The notes beneath the pieces were generated by a model. It made no database searches, was not told the origin of the DNA, and was given only the letters and a program-made list of their open reading frames with translations. Below, in pieces: positions 42,640 through 51,295 of a stretch of DNA of 64,000 nt. Both the position numbers and the translations under genes were made by a program. The first letter of the stretch is position 1. Each line of letters begins with the position of its first letter. Source of the DNA: Bacillota bacterium (GTDB lineage Bacteria > Bacillota > Clostridia > Lachnospirales > Lachnospiraceae); NCBI GenBank assembly GCA_023436225.1, contig JAEZKA010000084.1:1-64000 (forward strand), read 5' to 3'.

Positions 42640-44748
42640 ATGGAAAAGAAGATTGTTATTGTCGGTGCCGGTTATGCCGGTATTTTGGCAGCAAAAAAAT
42701 TAGCAAAGAAGTTTAAAAAGCGGAACGATGTCAGTATTACAATTATTGACAAGAATCCATTCCACACCATGCTTACTGAGCTTCATGAGGTTGCGGCTAA
42801 CCGTGTGGACGAAGAAAGTATCAAGATCGATCTTAAGAAAGTATTTGCAGGTCGTCGGGTTAATGTAAAGATGGATACGGTTACTTCCATTGATTATGAG
42901 AAGAGAACGGTTGTTGCCAAAAACGAAACATATTCTTATGATTACTTGGTATTAGCTGCTGGTTCAAAGCCTACCTTCTACGGAGTTCCCGGAGCGGAGG
43001 AGTTCACCTTCAAGCTATGGTCCTATGAAGATGCAGTAGTACTTAGAGATCACATTCATAAAACTTTCCGTATTGCGGCGTGTGAAACGAATGCTGAGGA
43101 GAGAAGAAGGTTACTTACTTTTTATGTTGTTGGTGCTGGGTTCACCGGTGTTGAGATGATCGGTGAATTAGCGGAATATGTTCCTTTCTTATGCGAAAAA
43201 TTTGGTATTGATCGCAAGGATATTACATTGGTTAACGTAGATGGCTTAAGCAGACCAATACCAAACCTGACAGAGAAGCTGTCAGCTAAGGTAGCAAGAC
43301 GTCTTGAGAAGATGGGCGTTAAGCTTATCATGAATGCTTTTGTTTCCAATATCGGTAGCGATTTCATTGAGCTGAAGCAGGGAGATAAGATAAACCACTA
43401 CAAGTCGGGAACGATTATCTGGGCTGCAGGTATCCAGAGTGTAGATGTTGTTCAAAAATCTGCGGATGCCTTAGAGGTAACTCGCGGTGGACGTGTACAG
43501 GTAGATGCCTTCCTACGTTCTACGAAGAATCAGAATGTATATGTAATCGGTGACAATATGAATTATGTTGCAAAAGGTGAAGAGCGTCCAGTACCTCAGA
43601 TGGTTGAGAACTGTGAACAGAGCTCCCACACAGCAGCACATAATATCGAGGTTTCGATTAAAGGGGAAGGAAAGTTAGAGGAATACAACCCGAAGTTCCA
43701 TGGCGTTATGGTAAGTATCGGTGGACGCTATGCGGTATGTCATGTGGGACTTCCTGGTCATTTCTTCAGTATGCCGTCCTTCCTGGCTATGTTTGCAAAG
43801 CACTTTATTAATATTATATATTTTATTCAGGTATTAGGCTGGAACAAGGTATTCCATTATTTGAAGATGGAAATCTTCACGATTCGCAACTGCAGAAGCT
43901 TTGTTGGCGGACATTTTTCCAATCGTACACCAAGCTTTCTATTAATGCCGCTTAGAGTATGGCTCGGTGCGGTATGGTTATTCGAAGGTATTATGAAGAT
44001 TGTAGAAGGATGGTTTACCGGACCAAAGCTTACAGGCTTCTTCGGTGGAGCAAATGCTTGGTACAATAGTATCCTTTATCCTCAGGCAGCAGGTGAGACG
44101 GATGCCGTATCCTCTGCAACCACTGCAGCAGCAGATGGTGTTGTCAAAGCGGTTCAGGTAGTAGCTACTAAGGCTTCCCATGTAATCCAGTTAACAGCCG
44201 ATGCAGTATCAGGGGCTACCAGTGCAGCTGGTGCAGCGGATGCCGCATCAGGAGCAACCGGAGCAGCAGAAGGTGCTGCGGAAGCGGTACAGCAGATTGG
44301 GCAGGTTTTCATTAATTTTGACTTCCTGGGATTATTCAAGGTTATCTTTTTAAGTGGTAAAGAGTTGGCTCATTCAAAAATTGGAGATTTTGCCTTCAAG
44401 CTGGATGTACCGCTCATGAATTGGTTTGTAGATAAATTGATTTTACCTTACGATAATGTACAGCTTATCATGCAGATATTTATCGTGGTTGCAGAAATAT
44501 TAATTGGATTAGCACTTATGGGAGGCTTATTCACAACTCCTGCAGCAGCTGTTTCCTTAGTTCTACAGTTTATGTTTGTATGTACTACCGGTTTATATCT
44601 GGGAACCTTCTGGATGGTTTTCGCCGGAATTGCTGTTCTAATAGGAGCAGGTAGAACCTTAGGACTTGATTACTACGCTATGCCCGGGCTGAAGAAGCTG
44701 TGGAAAAAACTACCATTCGTCAGAAAGTGGTATATTTATAATGACTAA
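42640..44748 (+). CDS. ndh2: Type II NADH dehydrogenase with membrane tail and flavinylation-like motifs
   Basis: The first 420 residues are a two-dinucleotide-fold flavoprotein: FAD site IVIVGAGYAGILAAKK, NADH site FYVVGAGFTGVEMIGE, and the second FAD motif VYVIGDNM. The C-terminal 270 residues form a DoxX-like membrane domain with about four helices, as in the Ndh2 of the extracellular electron transfer pathway. An Ala-rich insert (about 483-555) carries DAVSSATT, DAVSGATS and DAASGATG (from 488, 521 and 534), close to the Dxx[ST]GA[ST] sequence to which ApbE attaches FMN; an ApbE is encoded 3.5 kb downstream. It should move electrons from NADH to demethylmenaquinone and perhaps to its own bound flavins. 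AAGGAG precedes the ATG. Its stop overlaps the next gene by 8 nt. Confidence 0.9.
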   Translation: MEKKIVIVGAGYAGILAAKKLAKKFKKRNDVSITIIDKNPFHTMLTELHEVAANRVDEESIKIDLKKVFAGRRVNVKMDTVTSIDYEKRTVVAKNETYSYDYLVLAAGSKPTFYGVPGAEEFTFKLWSYEDAVVLRDHIHKTFRIAACETNAEERRRLLTFYVVGAGFTGVEMIGELAEYVPFLCEKFGIDRKDITLVNVDGLSRPIPNLTEKLSAKVARRLEKMGVKLIMNAFVSNIGSDFIELKQGDKINHYKSGTIIWAAGIQSVDVVQKSADALEVTRGGRVQVDAFLRSTKNQNVYVIGDNMNYVAKGEERPVPQMVENCEQSSHTAAHNIEVSIKGEGKLEEYNPKFHGVMVSIGGRYAVCHVGLPGHFFSMPSFLAMFAKHFINIIYFIQVLGWNKVFHYLKMEIFTIRNCRSFVGGHFSNRTPSFLLMPLRVWLGAVWLFEGIMKIVEGWFTGPKLTGFFGGANAWYNSILYPQAAGETDAVSSATTAAADGVVKAVQVVATKASHVIQLTADAVSGATSAAGAADAASGATGAAEGAAEAVQQIGQVFINFDFLGLFKVIFLSGKELAHSKIGDFAFKLDVPLMNWFVDKLILPYDNVQLIMQIFIVVAEILIGLALMGGLFTTPAAAVSLVLQFMFVCTTGLYLGTFWMVFAGIAVLIGAGRTLGLDYYAMPGLKKLWKKLPFVRKWYIYND

Positions 44749-45718
44749 CAAGATAAAACAAGAAGTTAATATCGAACTAATCCGCTCAGAGGAAGCCCTG
44801 GAGCTGGTGAAGCAGGAAATGGATCGAACACTTTCTACATCACCATTGATTATTAGGGAATATACGAAGCATCTAATGACCTCTAAAGGAAAATTCATTC
44901 GTGCTATCTCCGTGCTTATATGTGCTGAGGATGAGAACGGAATGATCCATAGGAATGCAGTGAAGATTGCAGCAGCAATTGAGATCTTGCATCTGGCAAC
45001 ACTTGTTCATGATGATATTATTGATAATGCTGAGCTTCGCAGGGGAGATGTAACCCTGCAGAAGAAGTATGGTAAGAAAACGGCGGTTATCTGTGGAGAT
45101 TATCTGTTGAGTGTGGCTCTTCGTATGGCAGCTTCCATAGAGAATAAGAAGGATTATCTGGATATGGCTTTGCCTGATTATGTCGGAAGGGTATGCTTAG
45201 GTGAATTAAACCAGCATGTTAACAATGGTAACATTAACCTATCCATTTTCCGTTATCTTAAAATAATATCCGGCAAGACGGCAGCACTCTTTGAAGCCTC
45301 TTTCTTAGCAGGAGCAATCTTTTCTAATTGCACTGAGGAGCAGGCGAAAAGATATCGTCAGCTTGGGTTTTATGTCGGTATGATATTTCAGCTATCCGAT
45401 GACTGTATTGATTTTGAAGAAACAGTAGAGGGTGCCAATAAACCGGTACAATCGGATTATGAGCAGGGTGTAATTACTCTTCCTCTAATCCATGCCCTTT
45501 CCCAGCTCGGTGATTTTAAAGAGAAAGCATTAGCCCAAGCAATCACCAGAGAGGATATCAATGCAGCAGTCGTAAAGGCAGGTGGACTTAAGTTCACCAG
45601 AATAATGATTGATAAGTTTTACAACAAATCCATGAGGATTTTAGAGGAGCTTTCTATGCCCTTACATAAAAAGGAGCAGTTGATTGGTGTACTAAAGAAA
45701 GCATCCCGTATATCCTGA
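44741..45718 (+). CDS. dmkB: Polyprenyl diphosphate synthase (DmkB-like)
   Basis: This 325-residue trans-prenyl synthase has the first aspartate motif in LVHDDIIDNAELRRG and the second in LSDDCIDFEE, with GKTAALFEASF between them. It builds the isoprenoid chain for (demethyl)menaquinone. The start overlaps the ndh2 stop by 8 nt, and a prenyltransferase gene follows, matching dmkB of the Listeria extracellular electron transfer locus. The chain length is not readable. The symbol is assigned from context. Confidence 0.87.
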   Translation: MTNKIKQEVNIELIRSEEALELVKQEMDRTLSTSPLIIREYTKHLMTSKGKFIRAISVLICAEDENGMIHRNAVKIAAAIEILHLATLVHDDIIDNAELRRGDVTLQKKYGKKTAVICGDYLLSVALRMAASIENKKDYLDMALPDYVGRVCLGELNQHVNNGNINLSIFRYLKIISGKTAALFEASFLAGAIFSNCTEEQAKRYRQLGFYVGMIFQLSDDCIDFEETVEGANKPVQSDYEQGVITLPLIHALSQLGDFKEKALAQAITREDINAAVVKAGGLKFTRIMIDKFYNKSMRILEELSMPLHKKEQLIGVLKKASRIS

Positions 45719-45852
45719 GAAGTATAACCTATTACAAATACTCTTTATTAAATATAAAGTGATACTGTTTCTTGAATCTTACATGTCCTAGTAACAATGG
45801 GCATGTAGGAAGCAGGAAACAGACACCCAAAATGGAATCAAGGGAGAACGCT

Positions 45853-46755
45853 ATGATAAAGCGATTTTTAGACTATGTAGAAATAATGACAAAAATCACC
45901 AGTACCTTTGCGTTTCTGATTACGATTGCTCTGTTGGTATATATGGGGCAGCCTATAAAATGGGATCTTACATTATTATTCTTCGCCTCAATGTTTCTGT
46001 TTGATTTAACGACTACTGCAATTAATAATTATATTGATACGAAAAATAATCATCAGAAACTACAGTTTGAAAGAAAAACAGCACTCATTATTATCTATGT
46101 GTTGTTTATAGTCAGTGCAACATTGGGATTATTACTCGCATTTCAGACAGATATTGTTATATTTCTGGTTGGCGGTCTATGCTTCCTTTGTGGTGTGTTT
46201 TATACCTACGGACCGGTACCGATCTCCAGACAACCCCTTGGAGAAGTGTTTTCAGGAGCCTTTTACGGTTTACTGATACCGTTTATTATCCTATATATTA
46301 ATCTTCCTGCTGGTACTTTTTTGAACTTGAGTGTTAATTTTGAGACAATATCCCTAGAATTTCAAGTAATTCCTTTATTATCACTTTTGCTATTTTCTAT
46401 AGCTCCGTTTTGTACAACAGCCAACATTATGCTGGCGAATAACATCTGTGATCTGGAAAAAGATATAGCAGTAAAGCGACATACCTTGCCTTATTACATA
46501 GGGAAAAAAGCACTTTATCTTTTTGCTGCTCTCTATTATGCCACATATCTGGCAACAATCGTCATGGTGATTGTCGGTATTCTATCTCCTGTTTGCCTGC
46601 TATCACTAGTTACATTTATTCCGGTTCAGAAGAATATTAATACATTCTTTCGAAAACAGGAGAAAGCAACAACCTTCCTGATGGCAATCAAGAATTACAT
46701 CCTTATTATGGGTGTTAATTCCCTGGTTATCTTTATTAGTGCCTTTGTGGCATAG
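45853..46755 (+). CDS. dmkA: UbiA-family prenyltransferase (DHNA polyprenyltransferase-like, DmkA)
   Basis: The 300-residue membrane enzyme has eight to nine helices and the two metal-diphosphate motifs: INNYIDTKNN near residue 57 and ANNICDLEKDIAVKR in the second half. It would attach the prenyl chain to 1,4-dihydroxy-2-naphthoate to make demethylmenaquinone. AAGGGAG sets the ATG at 45853; an upstream ATG frame from 45772 has no ribosome site. It lies third in the ndh2 cluster, as expected for DmkA. No genes for naphthoate synthesis are in the window. Confidence 0.87.
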   Translation: MIKRFLDYVEIMTKITSTFAFLITIALLVYMGQPIKWDLTLLFFASMFLFDLTTTAINNYIDTKNNHQKLQFERKTALIIIYVLFIVSATLGLLLAFQTDIVIFLVGGLCFLCGVFYTYGPVPISRQPLGEVFSGAFYGLLIPFIILYINLPAGTFLNLSVNFETISLEFQVIPLLSLLLFSIAPFCTTANIMLANNICDLEKDIAVKRHTLPYYIGKKALYLFAALYYATYLATIVMVIVGILSPVCLLSLVTFIPVQKNINTFFRKQEKATTFLMAIKNYILIMGVNSLVIFISAFVA

Positions 46756-46768
46756 TAATACGATATTT

Positions 46769-46787
46769 ATTCCATTACCAATGGAAT
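46769..46787. other. Perfect hairpin between dmkA and the lipoprotein gene
   Basis: ATTCCATT (46769-46776) and AATGGAAT (46780-46787) form an 8-bp stem with a 3-nt loop and no T-run. It may be a processing or stabilising element that lets the abundant-looking lipoprotein message differ in level from the upstream genes. Confidence 0.4.
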
Positions 46788-46837
46788 TAATATAAATGTT
46801 ACACAAAACAATATAACCCAATATGGAGGAAAGATCT

Positions 46838-47938
46838 ATGAAGAAAATTATGGCGATGTTACTTACATTAGTAATGGTAATGTCATTGTTTGTTGCATGT
46901 GGTTCAAAGACAGAACCCGCAGCAACAGAGCCCACAGCAGCACCTGCAGCAACAGAAGCACCTGCAGCAACAGAGGCACCTGCAGCAACAGAAGCACCTG
47001 TAGCAACAACAGCAGCTGCTAAGACTGGTCTTGCTGTTACTACATCTCTTGCTAAGAGTGCAAATGCAGGCGAAAAAGACGGCTTAGCTCAGGTTGATTC
47101 CGTTGTTGTAGCTGTTTTAGTTAGTGCAGATGGTAAAATCTTAGATTGCAAGCTTGATACAGCTCAAACTAAGATGAACTTCTCTAAAGAAGGTAAGCTT
47201 GTAACTGATATTGCAACTACTTTCAAGTCTAAACAAGAACTTGGCGCTGAATACGGTATGGCTACGGCTTCCAGTATCGGTAAAGAGTGGAATGAGCAGG
47301 CAGATGCATTTGCTGCTTATGTTATCGGCAAGACTGTTGATGAAGTAAAAGGTATCGCTGTAAACGAAGAAGGCGTTCCTACCGATGCTGATTTAGCTGC
47401 TTCCGTAACCGTACATATTACTGATTATATAGCTACCCTTGAGAAGGCTGTTGCTAATGCTCAGGAATTAGGCGCAGTAGAAGGCGATCAGTTAGGCCTT
47501 GGTATTTCTACCGATATGGCAAAGTCCAAAGATGCTAGCGCTGAAGGCGATGGCTTAGCTCAGGCTTATTCTTACTATATCGCATCTACCTTCAATGCAG
47601 ACGGCAAGATCTCCAGCTGTGTGATCGATGCTTCCCAGGGTAACGTTAACTTTACAACTGCTGGTGTTATCACTACAGATTTAGCAGTAGCTCCTCAGAC
47701 CAAGCAGGAATTAAAAGATGCTTACGGTATGAAGAAGGCTTCCGCTATCGGCAAAGAGTGGTATGAGCAGGCTAACGCATTTGCAACTTATGTTGTAGGC
47801 AAGACTGTTGATGAAGTTAAGGGTATTGCTTTAACAGAAGGCAAGCCTGCAGATGCTGATTTAGCTGCATCTGTAACTGTTCATGTTAATGCTTTCGTTG
47901 CTGATATCGAAAAGGCAGCAGCTAGCGCAGCTAAGTAA
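46838..47938 (+). CDS. pplA: PplA-like two-domain lipoprotein (extracellular electron transfer flavoprotein)
   Basis: The 366-residue lipoprotein has a signal peptide ending at LFVAC (lipid Cys21). A repetitive Ala/Thr/Glu/Pro linker encoded by 18-bp repeats (about 23-60) follows, and then two homologous domains (about 66-205 and 220-358). Each contains K-Q-E-L-x-x-x-Y-G-M, SIGKEW or AIGKEW, VGKTVDEVKGIA-like and DADLAASVT segments, as in Listeria PplA. The DADLAAS motifs (183 and 339) partly resemble ApbE flavinylation sites, though Leu stands where Ser/Thr is usual. It should carry electrons from the membrane to outside acceptors. GGAGGAAAG sets the ATG at 46838. Codon use is strongly biased (GCT, GTT, GGC), suggesting high expression. 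Confidence 0.85.
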   Translation: MKKIMAMLLTLVMVMSLFVACGSKTEPAATEPTAAPAATEAPAATEAPAATEAPVATTAAAKTGLAVTTSLAKSANAGEKDGLAQVDSVVVAVLVSADGKILDCKLDTAQTKMNFSKEGKLVTDIATTFKSKQELGAEYGMATASSIGKEWNEQADAFAAYVIGKTVDEVKGIAVNEEGVPTDADLAASVTVHITDYIATLEKAVANAQELGAVEGDQLGLGISTDMAKSKDASAEGDGLAQAYSYYIASTFNADGKISSCVIDASQGNVNFTTAGVITTDLAVAPQTKQELKDAYGMKKASAIGKEWYEQANAFATYVVGKTVDEVKGIALTEGKPADADLAASVTVHVNAFVADIEKAAASAAK

Positions 47939-48249
47939 TAATATTAAAGTGTAACTAACATTCAACGGATAATTCCTAAATCGGGAATAGGTTGAGGTGT
48001 AATAAGGCTGTTGCAAAACATTGAACAGTAATGTTTCGCGGCAGCCTTATTTATTCATGACAATAGAAGATTCGCTAAACGTATTTTTTTAGATAAAGAC
48101 GGATAAGCTTTGTAAACACTCTTGATTTTTTCTAACTAATAGATATATCATAGGAAGAGTAGTCTTAATGAAATAATTATATATAAAAAATGTTGTTGAT
48201 TAAAAGGTTACAGAGTTGTTAGACCAGTAGAATGATATGAGGTGAGACC
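47939..48249 (+). other. Intergenic region between pplA and apbE genes
   Basis: This 311-bp gap has a strong terminator (48001-48055) and then AT-rich DNA. The apbE-type gene must therefore have its own promoter or depend on readthrough. A stretch at 48052-48080 resembles one after the MFS terminator at 26741. No clear promoter boxes were picked out. Confidence 0.45.
48001..48055 (+). terminator. Strong terminator after pplA
   Basis: A 14-bp outer stem (48001-48014 with 48038-48051, two G-T pairs) continues into an inner AAACATT/AATGTTT stem with loop GAACAGT. A T-rich tail follows. Confidence 0.85.
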
Positions 48250-49359
48250 TTGAAACGTAAATTTATAGTTTTATTAATGATAACAGTGATTATCTTAAAT
48301 ATGACAGCCTGTAAGAAGGAGTCCGAGCTGACTAGATACCAGGCACAGTTTTTGGAGCTTTTTGATACAGTAACAACCATAGTAGGCTATTCTGATGACA
48401 AAGAGACCTTTTCTGAATTCGCACAATCTGTTTATGATGACCTAAAGGCGTATCATGAACTTTATGATAAATATCACGATTATGAAGATGTAAATAATAT
48501 TAAGACGATTAACGATAATGCTGGAATTGCACCGATAGAGGTGGATCGTAAAATTATCGATATGCTCCTGTTTGCCAGAGAAGCTTATGAATTGTCGGAG
48601 GGTACAGTGAATGTGGCTTTTGGTGCAGTTCTCGAGGTCTGGCATGATTACCGTGAGGCAGGAACGGATGACCCGGTAAATGCCAAGCTTCCTCCCATGG
48701 AGGTTCTTAAGGAGAAGGCGGAGCATACGGATATCAGTAAGATGATTATTGACGAAGCAGCATCCACAGTATATCTGGAGGATCCTGAGATGAGTTTGGA
48801 CGTCGGAGCAATTGCAAAGGGTTATGCTACGGAACAGGTAGCACAGCGGGCATTGGAAAAGGGTTATACGAATGGACTTCTAAGTGTAGGAGGTAATGTT
48901 CGTGCTATCGGTAGCAAGGGCTATAGTATATTGGCGAAGATGAACGAAGGAACCGATGTCGGAGTGGAGTCTTCATGGAATGTAGGTATTCAAAACCCCG
49001 AGAAGGAAAGTGAAGATAAGTATCTTTATATCCTTAATTTAAAGAACTTATCTTTGGTCTCTAGTGGAGATTATGAGAGATATTATACGGTAGACGGAGT
49101 TGAGTACCATCATATTATTGATCCATCTACCTTGATGCCGGCAGAGAAATTTACGGCAGTATCCATAGTGACTGAGAATTCAGGCCTGGCAGATGCATTA
49201 TCCACTGCTATCTTTAATCTGCCGTATGAAAAAGGTCTCAAACTGATTGAAGACCTTGAGGGTACGGAAGCTTTATGGGTTATGAGTGATGGATCTATGC
49301 GCTTTAGTAGCGGCTTTGAGGTATTGATTAAACAGGATGTAGAAGCAGCTGAGGATTAG
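48250..49359 (+). CDS. apbE: FAD:protein FMN transferase lipoprotein (ApbE/FmnB)
   Basis: The 369-residue protein has a lipoprotein signal (LNMTAC, lipid Cys21) and ApbE motifs: LDVGAIAKGYATE, LLSVGGNVRAIG, a HHIIDPSTLMPA segment and ADALSTAIFNL. It transfers FMN from FAD to Thr/Ser in secreted or membrane proteins, outside the cell. The obvious clients are the PplA-like lipoprotein and the Ndh2 insert of this cluster, so it is the FmnB of an extracellular electron transfer locus. The start is TTG with GAGGTGAG upstream. It is followed by its own terminator. Confidence 0.93.
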   Translation: MKRKFIVLLMITVIILNMTACKKESELTRYQAQFLELFDTVTTIVGYSDDKETFSEFAQSVYDDLKAYHELYDKYHDYEDVNNIKTINDNAGIAPIEVDRKIIDMLLFAREAYELSEGTVNVAFGAVLEVWHDYREAGTDDPVNAKLPPMEVLKEKAEHTDISKMIIDEAASTVYLEDPEMSLDVGAIAKGYATEQVAQRALEKGYTNGLLSVGGNVRAIGSKGYSILAKMNEGTDVGVESSWNVGIQNPEKESEDKYLYILNLKNLSLVSSGDYERYYTVDGVEYHHIIDPSTLMPAEKFTAVSIVTENSGLADALSTAIFNLPYEKGLKLIEDLEGTEALWVMSDGSMRFSSGFEVLIKQDVEAAED

Positions 49360-49393
49360 ATAAATACGGACAACTATATTTTATTATTTTAGG

Positions 49394-49446
49394 AAACCAG
49401 AGAAAGAATTTGTTGGTCCAACCGGCATTTTCTTTCTCTGGTTTTT
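49394..49446 (+). terminator. Intrinsic terminator of the apbE gene
   Basis: A 15-bp perfect stem (49394-49408 with its complement ending at about 49443), extended past a short internal loop, precedes a T-run. Confidence 0.9.
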
Positions 49447-49574
49447 CATGATTAAATCTTTTCTTGCATTTCGTAGTACGTGGGGTTAGAATTAGGTATT
49501 ATTATACATTTGCGTTAGGGGTAATTTGTGCTGCCACCTAAATTAGTGGGTTTGCGGCAGAAGGGAGGGATAGT

Positions 49575-50039
49575 GTGGATCATATTGATAAGCAATTGTT
49601 AATTATGCTGCAGGAGAATGCTAGGGTGCCGTTAAAGCAATTAGCTGAGAAGGTATTTTTATCTTCGCCTGCCGTAGCGGCAAGAATTGCACGCTTAGAA
49701 AAACAGGGAATTATTAAAGGCTATCACACCGATATTGATTGGTTGAAGCTTGGTCATCATATTACTGCATTTATCAATCTGGAGGTTGCACCTAGCCAGA
49801 AACCAGAGTTCTATCCTTTTATCAAGGCGTGTCCCAATGTTATGGAATGTAATTGTGTTACGGGGAATTTCTCGATGTTAATCAAAGTGGGTTTTCAAAG
49901 CACAATGGACTTGGATGCTTTTATCGGTGAGGTACAAAAGTTTGGTAAGACTAGTACTCAGATTGTGTTCTCCACTGCGGTCGAGCATCGTGGTATCCAG
50001 ATGATTTCGGATCAGGATATCGAGTGTACGGAAGGTTGA
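49575..50039 (+). CDS. Lrp/AsnC family transcriptional regulator
   Basis: The 154-residue protein has an N-terminal winged helix (MDHIDKQLLIMLQENARVPL; AARIARLEKQGIIKGYHTDI) and a RAM ligand domain. Such proteins bind amino acids and form octamers that bend DNA. The start is GTG with GGGAGGG upstream. A repeat-like segment with a hairpin (49522-49560) lies just ahead of it. It precedes an ArsR-type regulator and the gal genes, but a link to galactose is not shown. Confidence 0.9.
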   Translation: MDHIDKQLLIMLQENARVPLKQLAEKVFLSSPAVAARIARLEKQGIIKGYHTDIDWLKLGHHITAFINLEVAPSQKPEFYPFIKACPNVMECNCVTGNFSMLIKVGFQSTMDLDAFIGEVQKFGKTSTQIVFSTAVEHRGIQMISDQDIECTEG

Positions 50040-50103
50040 TCCCATCTGATTATCTCGTCTTTGACTTTATCCTATATTTTATTAGAATTTGAGGAAATTT
50101 ACC

Positions 50104-51027
50104 ATGATACAGACAATAAAAATGAACTTGGATGATATAGAGAATCTAGCATCCATCTCAAAGGCGTTATCCTCTGAGACCCGGATTGAGATACTAAGAC
50201 AGCTCCGTCATAGGGATTTGAATGTGAATGAGATTGCAGAGCTTCTAGATATTCCGGCATCTTCCTCGGCGGCTCATGTTAAGGTACTGGAGGAGGCTGG
50301 CATGATTAAGACCTCATTACAGCCAGGCATTCGAGGATCGATGAAGCTCTGCCATATTGTACTTGACCATATCTATGTGGAGATGAATACAACAAAGAAC
50401 CTAGAGCAGGAGGAAGAGATCATCAAGATGCCGATCGGTAGCTATGTTGATTATCAGATTGAACCTACCTGCGGTATTGCAAGCATTAAGGGTCCCATTG
50501 GTACGGAGGATGATCCCAGGTGTTTCTATCTTCCGGAGCGCAGTGAAGCACAGCTGATTTGGATTGGACGTGGGTACTTGGAATATCGTTTCCCGACGAA
50601 TTCGATCATAGGGAAGGAAGTTCAGCGCATAGAGCTTTCTATGGAGCTATGCTCAGAGGATCATGAGTTTAATCTAAATTTCCCTTCCGATATTACCCTA
50701 TGGGTGAATGGTATGGAGGTGGGAACCTGGAACTGTCAGAGTGATTACGGTGGTAGAAGGGGCAAGCTAAATCCTGATTGGTGGCCGGATAAGAATACCC
50801 AATATGGTATCCTAAAAACCTGGAGTATCACAGAACAAGGCTGCTATTTAGAGGAAGAGAAAACCATGGATGAAGGACTAGCATATTTCTGTCTTACCAG
50901 TAAGGATTATATCGCTGTTCGAATTGGAATAAAAGAGGATGCAACACACTCAGGCGGAATGAATCTGTTCGGGGAGGGCTTTGGCGATTACTCACAAAAT
51001 ATTGTCATGAAAATTGTTTTCAAATAA
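50104..51027 (+). CDS. ArsR-type winged-helix regulator with large C-terminal ligand domain
   Basis: The first 85 residues form an ArsR/HTH_20 winged helix (SKALSSETRIEILRQL; LNVNEIAELLDIPASSSAAH). The remaining 220 residues form a beta-rich domain with many Trp and Tyr (NPDWWPDKNTQYGILKTW), which may bind a sugar. It sits directly upstream of galK, so regulation of galactose use is plausible. GAGGAAA sets the ATG at 50104. This domain layout is common in clostridia but I know of no characterised member. Confidence 0.78.
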   Translation: MIQTIKMNLDDIENLASISKALSSETRIEILRQLRHRDLNVNEIAELLDIPASSSAAHVKVLEEAGMIKTSLQPGIRGSMKLCHIVLDHIYVEMNTTKNLEQEEEIIKMPIGSYVDYQIEPTCGIASIKGPIGTEDDPRCFYLPERSEAQLIWIGRGYLEYRFPTNSIIGKEVQRIELSMELCSEDHEFNLNFPSDITLWVNGMEVGTWNCQSDYGGRRGKLNPDWWPDKNTQYGILKTWSITEQGCYLEEEKTMDEGLAYFCLTSKDYIAVRIGIKEDATHSGGMNLFGEGFGDYSQNIVMKIVFK

Positions 51028-51295
51028 TCATTAGGGAGCCACTCGAATCAATAATAGTTAATAGGAAACCTCTTTACAAACATCGTAGAGAGGTGTATTA
51101 TATAATCAAACGAACAAAAATCATGTTATAAAACAGAAATACTATAATAAATGCGCTTTAATGCTATTGATCGGCTCCTGAGACTGCAATAGACGGAGAA
51201 TTCGTAATGAAAGCTTTTTATGAACCATTAGATGAAATAGTAATCATGATATATGGTGAAATGATAGCTAAAAAACATATAAAAGGAGTGTAGAG

